From the NCBI GenBank assembly GCA_013214965.1, contig JABSRU010000008.1, forward strand, positions 1 to 64,000: a DNA stretch of 64,000 nt, in the 5' to 3' direction. The notes below the pieces were generated by a model, which saw only the letters and a list, made by a program, of their open reading frames with translations, was not told where the DNA came from and made no database searches. Positions 1 through 8,592 of the stretch are shown here, piece by piece; the first letter of the stretch is position 1; every line of letters begins with the position of its first letter. Both the position numbers and the translations under genes were made by a program. Origin of the DNA: Gammaproteobacteria bacterium (lineage in GTDB: Bacteria > Pseudomonadota > Gammaproteobacteria > Enterobacterales > Psychrobiaceae).

Positions 1-1
1 T

Positions 2-1123
2 GATGCTATTGATAGTAGTTTAACCGCTGACACTGATACTGGAGAATCCAATACCGATAATATAACGAGTAACGATAAACCGACGTTAAAGGGGAACTCT
101 GAATCATTTTCTAGTATTGAATTGACATTTGATACTATCGCGGACGAAACGTTTAAGGTTGTTGCTGACCATTATGGTGATTGGAGTCTTACACTAACAA
201 AATCACTGCAAGAAGGTGTTAATGATTACCATGTTAAGTCGATTGATTTAGCAGGCAATGAGACGATTAAGTCGTTTACTGTTACTGTTGATACGATAGC
301 ACCAACGACATTGACATTGATATTAGCAGAGGATACCGGAAGTTCAGATTCTGATAATGTAACTAACATTGGCCAAATTAATGTTGAAGGGATTGGAGTT
401 AACGGCAGTTGGCAATATTCGATCGATGGCGGCACAACTTGGTTGGAAGGGGCAGGTGATAGCTTTGTATTATTGGAAGGCCAATATGACAACACAATGG
501 TTCAGGCTCGACAAATAGATGCCGCTGGTAACACCTCGGTTGTCTCAACAATGCCGGCTCTTGAGATCGATACAAGTCATGATGCGATTGATAGTAGTTT
601 AACCGCTGATACTGATACTGGAGAATCCAATACCGATAATATAACGAGTAACGATAAACCAACGTTTGAGGGGACTTCAGAACCACTTTCTACGATCAAT
701 TTGTCATTTGATACCATCGCGGGTGAAACATTCAAGGTTACTGCTGATCAATATGGTGACTGGAGCATCACATTAACAGAAGCGCTGCAAGAAGGTGTTA
801 ATGATTACCATGTGAAGTCGGTTGATCTTGCTGGTAACGTCAGTGATAACACCGGATCTGTTACTTTAGATACTCAAGCACCGTCGATCCAATGGGGTAC
901 ACTTGAACCCGAACAATCAGCGACCGGCAGTGTGAATAGTGAAGATGCTGGAGCGATGGTTGAATTGTTTGATGCTGATGGCAACAGCTTAGGGAGTGAT
1001 ATGGTGGATAATACAGGCCATTGGGAAATCGAGAATCCAGGGTACCAATCCGGTGATACTGTGACCATTAGTATTACTGACATAGCAGGAAATCAAGAGA
1101 CTGAAGATCATAATATAATTTAA
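2..1123 (+). CDS. Giant Ig-repeat surface adhesin, 3' end (SiiE/BapA-like), partial
   Basis: The frame is open from base 2, so the true start lies before the window; only the last 373 residues are visible. They form four bacterial Ig-like domains in the order A-B-A'-C. The A domains recur with a 579-base (193-codon) period, and their opening linkers (bases 2-87 and 581-666) differ at only about three positions. Domain B carries the DGGTTW and DAAGN motifs typical of Bap/SiiE-type adhesins, and Asp-rich linkers suggest calcium binding. The protein ends straight after the last Ig-like domain: no RTX nonapeptides and no LPXTG are visible. The next genes encode a type I exporter, so this is very probably its substrate, a cell-surface adhesion or biofilm protein. 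Total size and N-terminal retention module cannot be judged. Family-level call is secure; the exact family is inferred. Confidence 0.85.
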   Translation, partial: DAIDSSLTADTDTGESNTDNITSNDKPTLKGNSESFSSIELTFDTIADETFKVVADHYGDWSLTLTKSLQEGVNDYHVKSIDLAGNETIKSFTVTVDTIAPTTLTLILAEDTGSSDSDNVTNIGQINVEGIGVNGSWQYSIDGGTTWLEGAGDSFVLLEGQYDNTMVQARQIDAAGNTSVVSTMPALEIDTSHDAIDSSLTADTDTGESNTDNITSNDKPTFEGTSEPLSTINLSFDTIAGETFKVTADQYGDWSITLTEALQEGVNDYHVKSVDLAGNVSDNTGSVTLDTQAPSIQWGTLEPEQSATGSVNSEDAGAMVELFDADGNSLGSDMVDNTGHWEIENPGYQSGDTVTISITDIAGNQETEDHNII

Positions 1124-1211
1124 CTAGGGAAGAGTGGACAAATATGCTCAAGCGAGAAAGTATGAAATTTACTTGTCTTGAGCGTATCACTCAATATTAA
1201 GCAGGAAGCTG

Positions 1212-2522
1212 ATGAAAAAAATAATCCAAAGTAGTCTTATGTGTGGCACGTTGATGATGACATCAATGACGTTCGCGCAAAGTAACGATAGTGCACTAAA
1301 CATCAATTATGAAATTTCATTTAGTGAGGTATTTCAAGATGCACTAAGCCAATCCAATGAATATAAAGCACTACGGCAAGAGATATTATCATCGGATGAT
1401 TTAGTTAAAGTTGAAAGAAGATATTTTTACCCCTCCCTTACTCTCGGATCTGAATTCAAAATGCTTTACGGTAAGCCAGATCCAACTCCCGACAGCTTGG
1501 GGGAACTCAAGTTATCCTTGAAAGCTAAAATTTATGGTTCGGGTGTTAGTGAACGAATTGATGCTGCTGAAGAATTTTTAGATTCAGGACATTTAAAATT
1601 GAGGCAAGCAGAATTAGACATCTATTATGTGGTGCTTAAATTTTTAACGAAGATTGAACGTACTCGTCACTATAAAATACAAGCCGATAAACTAAGAATT
1701 GAGTTTGAAAGTTATTATCATAAGCAACTCAATGCGACGAAAGAAGGGGTATCGAGTCAATCTAATGCGATGGAAGTCGAGTTAAATAAAGTCCGTTTTG
1801 ATGAGGCCGTATTTGGTGTTGTATCTAACATTGATAAATACTTCAAACAACTGAAAGAGGAAATAGGTTACAAAATAAGCGACGGCGTTGATAAAAACAA
1901 CATCGGCATTAACTACAGGGAGTTGCTCGCTATTCTAGATCGGCCAATCGGAGATATTAATGTTAATGACCTTATTTATTTGAATAAGGGCATGATGTCT
2001 GAACTAAAAATCGTAGAAGCCAGTAAATTAAACGCTCAATCACAGCGGGAACGCCTAACCGTTACTTTGTCAAATGAGTATTACAATACATTATATGGCA
2101 AAGATAATGACAACGATCTTAGAGGGAATACGGATAAATCATTTGTCTCAATAAAAATTGAATATGACATATTTAATGAACAAGCTGCGCTGAATAAAAG
2201 TTCCAACATGCATGTTTATCTAGCGGAAAAAGACAGATATTTTAAAAATACAGAACAATTTAAAGCGCGTATTGAAGCATTAATTTTAAAATATGAAACG
2301 TTACTCCAGCAGCGGAATGCCACGATTAAACAATTATCTCTAAACCGGGACTTAATTGAGAATCAAAAAAGAGAGATTTTGATTGATAAAATTACCTACT
2401 TGGACATTGCAGAGAGCATGTCAGCTTTTAATAAAGCGCAAATAGGTTTAATGAACTTAGAACTTAATTTATTCGATGTGATTTATCAAATAATGACCAT
2501 GAAATCTGAACCGATATTTTAA
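1212..2522 (+). CDS. TolC-family outer-membrane channel of the adhesin exporter (SiiC-like)
   Basis: A 436-residue protein with a Sec signal peptide (residues 1-22, ending TFAQ) followed by the long alpha-helical, Gln/Glu/Lys-rich repeats of TolC/OEP proteins. It would form the outer-membrane exit duct of a type I secretion system. The ATG is preceded by a good ribosome site (AGGAAG, 5 bases away). It lies 88 bases after the adhesin stop and 2 bases before the HlyD-like gene, so transcription as one operon is likely. Sequence similarity to E. coli TolC is weak by eye; the call rests on the signal peptide, length, helical composition and the gene order adhesin-TolC-HlyD-ABC. A dedicated channel encoded beside its substrate is typical of LapE, SiiC and BapB. 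Confidence 0.8.
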   Translation: MKKIIQSSLMCGTLMMTSMTFAQSNDSALNINYEISFSEVFQDALSQSNEYKALRQEILSSDDLVKVERRYFYPSLTLGSEFKMLYGKPDPTPDSLGELKLSLKAKIYGSGVSERIDAAEEFLDSGHLKLRQAELDIYYVVLKFLTKIERTRHYKIQADKLRIEFESYYHKQLNATKEGVSSQSNAMEVELNKVRFDEAVFGVVSNIDKYFKQLKEEIGYKISDGVDKNNIGINYRELLAILDRPIGDINVNDLIYLNKGMMSELKIVEASKLNAQSQRERLTVTLSNEYYNTLYGKDNDNDLRGNTDKSFVSIKIEYDIFNEQAALNKSSNMHVYLAEKDRYFKNTEQFKARIEALILKYETLLQQRNATIKQLSLNRDLIENQKREILIDKITYLDIAESMSAFNKAQIGLMNLELNLFDVIYQIMTMKSEPIF

Positions 2523-2524
2523 TA

Positions 2525-3766
2525 GTGGCTGCGATGATAAAAGTTTATTTAAAAAAACTCCCTTTTATTGCCGTTATCTTGATGGTTGCCTATTTTTTGT
2601 TTTTTAAAGAAATAGAAGTGATAGCGCCTGGTTCCGGTTTAACCGGTATTAAGGAAAGTAATGTATCGGTTAAAGCACCGTCTAATAGCTATATTGTCGA
2701 GCTAATGGTTTCACAAGGAGATGAGGTCAAGGTGGGCCAGCCGCTATTACGTTATAGGAATTTGATTGATGAACATCAATTAGCGCAAACCACTGATGAA
2801 GTGACGATGGATTTGTTATTACTCGAGCGCTATAAAGAGGAACGTTGTTACTTAACCGGTACACACTTTAATGAGTCTAAATTAGGCGATTTTCAGTACG
2901 TTTGTTCTGGGCAAGGGCAATTAATGGGGGCTGGCGGGTTGTATATTCTTAGTTTTTACCAAGATTATTTACATGAAAAAGAATTCTTATTGCAACTGGG
3001 GGTCGAACGTCAAAATAGAGAAAGAGTATTAATTAGAAAGCGGAATATTTTAATAAAAAAACGTACCGCACTACGACGAGGGAATGGCGAAACGTTACGT
3101 TTCTATGATCTTGAGACTGAGGTTACTGATCTTGATAATGAGCTAGTTGCCTTTAGTATTGAAGAACTCGAGGGGAAGAAAAAACTCAACGATAAACGAA
3201 TGATTTTTCAAATGCGTCGTTCTGAACGTTTACTGTCACTTGATGAAAAAATTGATGTGTTAGATATGACGATTATTGAAAAAACTCATCAAAGAAACTT
3301 GCTACTCGAAAAACAATCTAAAACAATCATCCGTTCCCCTATTGAAGGCAACATATTGGAGTTTACTGATGGTATTGCTAGTGGCACTTTTGTTCAAGAA
3401 GCAACGCCATTATTCATTTTGAAAAAACAAGGCGCGTCTCAAGAAGTCATTGCAAAGTTTGACTCGCGTTATCGAAACTTTCTAAAGATAGGGCGAGTCG
3501 TTAAATTAAGAATTAATACGCCAGGTTTTAGTGAAGTGTTTGATGGCAAGATTATAGAACTGAGCTCAGACTCGATAGTTTACGACGAACAAAATAAAGC
3601 AGGAAGTCGATATTATCGGGTCACCATTGAGCCTGATGAACAGTTTTTAAGCTTATCGCTTAATCTGGGAATAGATGTAGAAGTGTTTGTCGTAAATGAT
3701 CAAATAAATGTGCTCGAATTTATTTTGAGCGTCCTTCCAAGTGATATTAAATTTGATGTGTGGTGA
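2525..3766 (+). CDS. HlyD-family periplasmic adaptor of the adhesin exporter (SiiD-like)
   Basis: A 413-residue membrane-fusion protein. One membrane span near residues 12-27 is followed by a lipoyl half-motif (VSQGDEVKVGQPLLRY, about residues 61-76), a long charged coiled coil (about 150-270), the second half-motif (IRSPIEGNILEF, about 275) and a beta-barrel region. This is the standard layout of HlyD-type adaptors that bridge the inner-membrane ABC protein to TolC. The listed start is GTG; an in-frame ATG nine bases later (2534) is equally possible, because neither has a strong ribosome site. It sits 2 bases after the TolC-like gene and 3 bases before the next one, implying tight co-translation. 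The family call is firm; partnership with the neighbouring exporter is inferred from position. Confidence 0.85.
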   Translation: MAAMIKVYLKKLPFIAVILMVAYFLFFKEIEVIAPGSGLTGIKESNVSVKAPSNSYIVELMVSQGDEVKVGQPLLRYRNLIDEHQLAQTTDEVTMDLLLLERYKEERCYLTGTHFNESKLGDFQYVCSGQGQLMGAGGLYILSFYQDYLHEKEFLLQLGVERQNRERVLIRKRNILIKKRTALRRGNGETLRFYDLETEVTDLDNELVAFSIEELEGKKKLNDKRMIFQMRRSERLLSLDEKIDVLDMTIIEKTHQRNLLLEKQSKTIIRSPIEGNILEFTDGIASGTFVQEATPLFILKKQGASQEVIAKFDSRYRNFLKIGRVVKLRINTPGFSEVFDGKIIELSSDSIVYDEQNKAGSRYYRVTIEPDEQFLSLSLNLGIDVEVFVVNDQINVLEFILSVLPSDIKFDVW

Positions 3767-3769
3767 TAA

Positions 3770-4189
3770 ATGATAGGATTTGTGTCAGCAATTTCAGCCG
3801 CGTTAGCGGTCATAGTATTGGTGGTTATAGCGACTCTACTTAGTTTTATAGATTCCTTATTACCACCGGTGGGGTTAGTTAAAATTAGTGAAGTAAAGTA
3901 TCGCTATATCATGGAAGGTTATTATGTCAACGATCGCTTTCTTGAAGGGGTTGTACGGGAAATGGAACACTTAGATCTTAGTGCTCGTATTGTCTCATAT
4001 CAACCTGGATGTTTTTATGGTTTTAATGCTGGGGAGCGGAGTATGACTGAAATCCCAACATTTAATCACATTATGATGGGCCAGTATTTTGATAGCTCGG
4101 TGGCGATTGAACCGATTATAACTTACGAACAGACGGACATTATCAATCGTTGTTTTATTGATATTAACTTGAGTGAAATTAAATCATAA
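3770..4189 (+). CDS. Small single-span membrane protein of the exporter operon, unknown
   Basis: I do not recognise this 139-residue protein. It has one N-terminal membrane span (about residues 5-30, no acidic residue inside it) and then a roughly 105-residue soluble part, probably periplasmic, with two cysteines (in QPGCFYG and NRCFID). It starts 3 bases after the HlyD-like gene and ends 14 bases before the MotB/TolR-like gene, so it is embedded in the exporter operon. Its shape, a short cytoplasmic tip plus one span plus a periplasmic domain, matches that of accessory subunits of ExbD/TolR/MotB/SiiA type. It may therefore be a second small subunit of the channel module, but that is inference only. 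Confidence 0.7.
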   Translation: MIGFVSAISAALAVIVLVVIATLLSFIDSLLPPVGLVKISEVKYRYIMEGYYVNDRFLEGVVREMEHLDLSARIVSYQPGCFYGFNAGERSMTEIPTFNHIMMGQYFDSSVAIEPIITYEQTDIINRCFIDINLSEIKS

Positions 4190-4203
4190 ACAGAGGAGTT
4201 ATT

Positions 4204-4650
4204 ATGGATGATGAAACGTTAGCACCATTTGTAGACGCTTTGGCTTCAGCGCTTATAGTCATGGTTCTAGTATCAATATTTTTTATGATACAAACAGCGT
4301 CATCGGTGGCTAATTTAGCTAAGTTGTACACGGTGAATATAGATATTCAAGCACCTTTATTAAGTCGTATTGTATATCGAGAAATCATCAGCCATGACAT
4401 AGATAGTCAAGAGTTTACTTATTTGGTCAACTTTGAAATGGACCCAAAGTTGCTAGAAGAGATAAAGAGCAATATCGGCCTACCAGTGTCATTAACTATC
4501 ACTGTAGAAAGTAATGACGCGCAACAAAAAAGTGTAGTTAATTTAATTAGGTTTTTGAAATACCTTGCTCTACCAGGTGATGTGAAAATCACGACAAATT
4601 TGAAGGAATCAAATTCAATGTTATCAAAAATAAAATGGGAAATTAATTAA
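4204..4650 (+). CDS. MotB/TolR/SiiA-like single-span proton-channel subunit
   Basis: A 148-residue protein with a short N-terminus, one membrane span (about residues 10-30) and a periplasmic domain of about 115 residues. The span begins PFVDALASALIVMVL, with Asp11 at its start. In MotB, ExbD, TolR and SiiA a single Asp at this position is the proton-carrying residue, so the placement is suggestive. The next gene encodes a MotA/TolQ-like protein; the stop and start codons of the two overlap by one base (TAATG), as expected for subunits made in fixed ratio. A strong ribosome site (AGAGGAG) precedes the ATG. No OmpA-type peptidoglycan-binding motif is evident in the C-terminal part. The role is inferred from the Asp, topology and partner gene, not from clear sequence identity. 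Confidence 0.7.
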   Translation: MDDETLAPFVDALASALIVMVLVSIFFMIQTASSVANLAKLYTVNIDIQAPLLSRIVYREIISHDIDSQEFTYLVNFEMDPKLLEEIKSNIGLPVSLTITVESNDAQQKSVVNLIRFLKYLALPGDVKITTNLKESNSMLSKIKWEIN

Positions 4651-6422
4651 TGTATATTATCGGCTTACTGCTTTATATTGGTGTGCCTGCGCTAGCTTTT
4701 TTTCTGGATATATCTAGAGAGTTTATCACGCAGACATTTGAATTAGCTCCAGAAATATCAATGCTAGTGGCGGGGGTCTATGTATATCCTCTATTAGTGT
4801 TCTTGGCGTCTATGATTTTTAAACAAAAATCTTTTGCTAATGTAGAGTATTTTCGAAGTCAAGTCACGTTATGCTCTACCTTGGCAGTGTCTTTTGGTTT
4901 GATTGGAACATTTATCGGCTTGGCCAATATGATCGCTCGTATCGCTGAAGGAATGGGGGGGAACTCACAAGATTTTTCTGCCAAAATGGGCGATTTATTA
5001 ACGGCCATTGGTGCTGCAATGGACTCAATGTCCTTCGCATTCTTAACCTCGATTTTAGGTGTTGGCGCTTCTATCGCAATCTTATTGTCTTCTAACTATC
5101 TAGCGTCATATTATCAGGGGGCTTACGGTGGTGTTACCGGTGGGAAAAGTTCAGGGAGGGGCTTTGGTGGGCGATCCACTGTGAACGCTAAAAATACCGA
5201 GCTGGATAATTTTGCTAGGCATGCTCAAACAGTCGAGACATCAGTGCAACAAACTCTCGAATTGATAAGCGACAAAGAAAAAGTATGGTCTGATCTGCAT
5301 ATGCTATTAGACAAAAGCTCAAAATCTGTTGTTGTTGATCAGCTAAATGAGACGCTGTTTCAGAACAATAATTTGATCACAGAAATGACTGGCGTGTTAA
5401 AAGTAATTCATGATGACCAATTGATTAGCAACGAAAAATTCCAGAGTTTGTTGCAAGGTTATACCGATAAAATGGCCGGTGAACTGGTGAAAGTATCAAA
5501 TGCTATTCATCATATGTCAGTGAAAATTGAGAATATGGATAACTCGGTTGCAAAGTCTGCTGCGGCGACCTCTGTGGTCGTAGAACAAACGACGAAAGAG
5601 CTTACTGGGGTTGCTAGCGTTCTGGGAGATATTCGACTTGAAATGGCTGAGCCAATAGAGAACATGTTGAAATTAGCCATTGAAACGAATGAAATGACAC
5701 TGACTTATCAATCGATAAATAATAGGATCGGTGATATTGTTGGTGTTGAGGTTTTTGTCAGCTGGAATCAGTCTATTAGAGGGAAAATCCCTAATATTGA
5801 GTTGTTTAAGATTGCTCGAAAAGAAGGGCTATCGATTGAACTTGATATCTGGGTTCTGAATACAGCGCTAAAACAGCTTTCTGCTTGGCGAGTTTCTGGT
5901 TTGTGGGACGATCAGTGGGTATTGGCTATTAACGTGACAGAAGAAAGATTACTCTGCCCTAACTTTATCACAGATTTAGAGCTTTCATTGATCGATATGG
6001 CAATACCTGCAAAGCTTATCGCATTAGAGATAACTGATACCACTATTATGAATAATCCTGATGCCTGTAAGGATAAGATACGTCAACTATCTAATATGGG
6101 ACTAAAAGTCTATATTGATGACTTTGGTACTGGTTACTCTTCGTTGATGAATTTGCAAGAGTTTTCAATTGATGCTTTGAAAATTGACCGTAATGTCATT
6201 CGTCAACTGTTGGCTAGTGATAACGCAGGAATTTCAATCATTGAAACCATCATGGTCGTGGCCCAGAATATGCGTATTTCGGTATTTGCTGAAGGCGTTG
6301 AGCGGCAGGAAGATATGACAAAGTTATCGAGAATAGGGTGTACCTATTTCCAAGGATATTTATTTAGTAAACCGATGTCATCAAGCGAGTTTGAACAACA
6401 ATACTTAAAGGATACTGCTTAA
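4650..6422 (+). CDS. MotA/TolQ/SiiB-like channel subunit fused to a c-di-GMP EAL domain
   Basis: A 590-residue fusion. Residues 1-150 hold about four membrane spans; the last two carry the MotA/TolQ pattern (GLIGTFIGL near 83-91, a Thr-containing span near 128-148). A Gly-rich linker (157-175) leads to a coiled-coil-like cytoplasmic stretch (185-345), then an EAL domain (350-590). The EAL residues look complete: Gln354, Glu367 (written EVF instead of EAL), Asn428, Glu460 and Asp463 (LEITD), Asp490-Asp491 (DDFGTG), Lys511, Glu548 (AEGVE) and Gln568. So c-di-GMP hydrolysis, or at least binding, is likely. The channel part should pair with the preceding Asp-bearing subunit and use the proton gradient. 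In Salmonella, SiiA/SiiB form such a channel for the SiiE exporter; I know of no SiiB described with an EAL domain. Confidence 0.85.
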   Translation: MYIIGLLLYIGVPALAFFLDISREFITQTFELAPEISMLVAGVYVYPLLVFLASMIFKQKSFANVEYFRSQVTLCSTLAVSFGLIGTFIGLANMIARIAEGMGGNSQDFSAKMGDLLTAIGAAMDSMSFAFLTSILGVGASIAILLSSNYLASYYQGAYGGVTGGKSSGRGFGGRSTVNAKNTELDNFARHAQTVETSVQQTLELISDKEKVWSDLHMLLDKSSKSVVVDQLNETLFQNNNLITEMTGVLKVIHDDQLISNEKFQSLLQGYTDKMAGELVKVSNAIHHMSVKIENMDNSVAKSAAATSVVVEQTTKELTGVASVLGDIRLEMAEPIENMLKLAIETNEMTLTYQSINNRIGDIVGVEVFVSWNQSIRGKIPNIELFKIARKEGLSIELDIWVLNTALKQLSAWRVSGLWDDQWVLAINVTEERLLCPNFITDLELSLIDMAIPAKLIALEITDTTIMNNPDACKDKIRQLSNMGLKVYIDDFGTGYSSLMNLQEFSIDALKIDRNVIRQLLASDNAGISIIETIMVVAQNMRISVFAEGVERQEDMTKLSRIGCTYFQGYLFSKPMSSSEFEQQYLKDTA

Positions 6423-6580
6423 AATATAATGCGATAGCCTTATCGTTAATCAATAATTTAATGTAATTGATAGTAGATTTCGAATAGCTTGAATTTATAC
6501 TTTATAAATGATTGTTATTCGGTCTATTGGCAATGGCAGAATCGTATTAATGATGTATATAGAAAACTTAGAGATATGTT

Positions 6581-8530
6581 ATGAAGGATAGTTTAGAAAA
6601 ATTGATACGGAATTCTCATGCTAAGTTTGATTGGTATGCTTTTAAAAAATTGGATGGTGGCAATCTAGATTCGTTTATTACTGATCTAGAGGCGTTATTT
6701 ACGGATCCTCTTTTTAATTTTAATATTGAACGGGTTGTGGTTTCAGATGAAAATAATTTACCTGAAGCCTTTGTCGTATTAGGGGATGACGCCGTTTTTG
6801 TTCGGCATGTAGGGAGTTTTTATGTGGCTAGTGATAACAGTAAGATGGAAGCTAAAAAACTGATCGGTTGTGAAATTGCACATATAGAAGAAAATCCTAA
6901 ACGTGTTTCTAGTAAGGAATTCATCGAAATTATATTCTCGCTTTACCCTAAAATTAATTTTGCCCTTTTGTTAACAGCTCCTCTTATTTTAGTACCAGCA
7001 TTTTATGCCAATCTATTCAATACGCGATTAATATTTAATAATATGGCCTCAACGTTATTATTTGTGACCATTGCTTTTCTTGTCTTATTGGGCTCCGAAT
7101 ACTTATTAAAGAAATTTATTAAAAACAAGCATATTGATATTTTAGATGGTAACGCACTTAAAATTGAAAGGTATATGTTGAGTATCATTGCTTTTTTTAA
7201 GCAAGGGGAGGTCTTAAGTAAAGTCAGAATGATTGAATCAAATCGCAAGGTCATTTGGGAAAACATTTCTGGAATTATTATTGACGTAGTCAATTTATCA
7301 TTGATTATTTTTATACTTTTTTTGTTTGCTGGTTCTAATGTGCTGGTCTTGTTATGTTTTTATACCTCTATTATGTTGTTTTCTATTTATATGAGATATC
7401 GGAATTATAAAATATATATAGAACTAGAGGCTGCCCAGCAAGATTTACTATTAGAACGAATTTCTTATTATAAAAATAGAATGCATTTGAAATTTTTTGA
7501 TGCCGAATCTGTATTAAATAACTTTGAAACGTCATGTAAAAAATCATTTAGTACCGATCATGATATCGCTGTATTTAACTTCAATTGGGATGAATTTGTA
7601 CGTTTAACGACATTTCTCTCCAGTTTTGTATTATTTATGGTGATTTTCTTCTCGGCAAAAGAGGATTCAAGCATATTCAATGTCTTAATCGCGCTGCTAA
7701 TACTTAACGGTCGTGCAGCATCAAGTATTGTTAGTTTGGTGACTAAGTCTTTTTTTGTTTTAGTCTCAACATTTCATCTAAATTTAGCGTTAAAAGATAC
7801 CTTTGATGCGTTAGATGAAAAAATGCTTAATAAGGGGTTTAAAGTTGATGATATTTCTAAAATCACCTTAAAAAATATAAATCTTATGGTAAACCATAAT
7901 CTGCTAGTGAGTGATATTAACATCAGTCTGACAAAAGGGAATATATATGGTTTTAGTGGTGACGTTGGTTCCGGAAAGTCGACGTTAATGGCTGCGATTG
8001 TGCAACATCATAAAGATTATACGGGGGATATTATATTCAATAATTTTTATAACGCCGAGAACCTAGATAAACGAGTTTTCTCAAGTATGGTGGCATTTAT
8101 CGATCCTAGCTCTGATTTTATTCGCGGTTCTATTTATTCAAATTTTTATCTTAGAGGTAATCGTAATCCACACAAAATTGCTGAAATTTGTAAGTCTATA
8201 TTCACCAATATGACGATTGATTATGAGTTTATTTTTCAAAAAGACATCACTAGTATTCCTATGTCAACAGGACAGAAACGTAAATTAATTTTGTTTATGT
8301 CTCTTAATAAAGAAAGAAAATTGATTATTTTAGATGAAGCTTTTATTAATTTATCCTATGTTGATATTGCATTGATGCTTACCTATATACAGCAAGAGTT
8401 ACGTGAATCTATTGTTTTGATTGTCACCCACGACCGGAATATACTTTCTCGACTCGATAATGTTTTTCAATTAAGTGACAAAAAATTAGCAGTGGCTAAA
8501 ACCTCCATCTTGAAAGTCCCCGCATTTTAA
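6581..8530 (+). CDS. Divergent type I secretion ABC exporter (SiiF/LapB-like)
   Basis: A 649-residue half-transporter. Residues 1-120 form a soluble domain in the place of the peptidase (C39) or C39-like domain, without a recognisable catalytic Cys/His pair. Membrane spans follow near 125-146, 156-176, 229-270 and 340-385. The ATPase domain has Walker A GDVGSGKST (460-468), signature MSTGQKRK (561-568, a degenerate LSGGQ), Walker B LIILDEA (581-587) and His617. The Q-loop glutamine is replaced by Asp508 (FIDPSS). It would power adhesin export with the upstream adaptor and channel. The gene starts 158 bases after the EAL fusion, behind a weak ribosome site, so it may be more weakly coupled or have its own promoter. 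It appears more AT-rich than its neighbours, consistent with acquired DNA. Confidence 0.85.
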   Translation: MKDSLEKLIRNSHAKFDWYAFKKLDGGNLDSFITDLEALFTDPLFNFNIERVVVSDENNLPEAFVVLGDDAVFVRHVGSFYVASDNSKMEAKKLIGCEIAHIEENPKRVSSKEFIEIIFSLYPKINFALLLTAPLILVPAFYANLFNTRLIFNNMASTLLFVTIAFLVLLGSEYLLKKFIKNKHIDILDGNALKIERYMLSIIAFFKQGEVLSKVRMIESNRKVIWENISGIIIDVVNLSLIIFILFLFAGSNVLVLLCFYTSIMLFSIYMRYRNYKIYIELEAAQQDLLLERISYYKNRMHLKFFDAESVLNNFETSCKKSFSTDHDIAVFNFNWDEFVRLTTFLSSFVLFMVIFFSAKEDSSIFNVLIALLILNGRAASSIVSLVTKSFFVLVSTFHLNLALKDTFDALDEKMLNKGFKVDDISKITLKNINLMVNHNLLVSDINISLTKGNIYGFSGDVGSGKSTLMAAIVQHHKDYTGDIIFNNFYNAENLDKRVFSSMVAFIDPSSDFIRGSIYSNFYLRGNRNPHKIAEICKSIFTNMTIDYEFIFQKDITSIPMSTGQKRKLILFMSLNKERKLIILDEAFINLSYVDIALMLTYIQQELRESIVLIVTHDRNILSRLDNVFQLSDKKLAVAKTSILKVPAF

Positions 8531-8592
8531 TACTTCCACGATAATCGTTGTTATTTTGAGGATGAACTTAAAGTAACAATGATCGACTAGGG

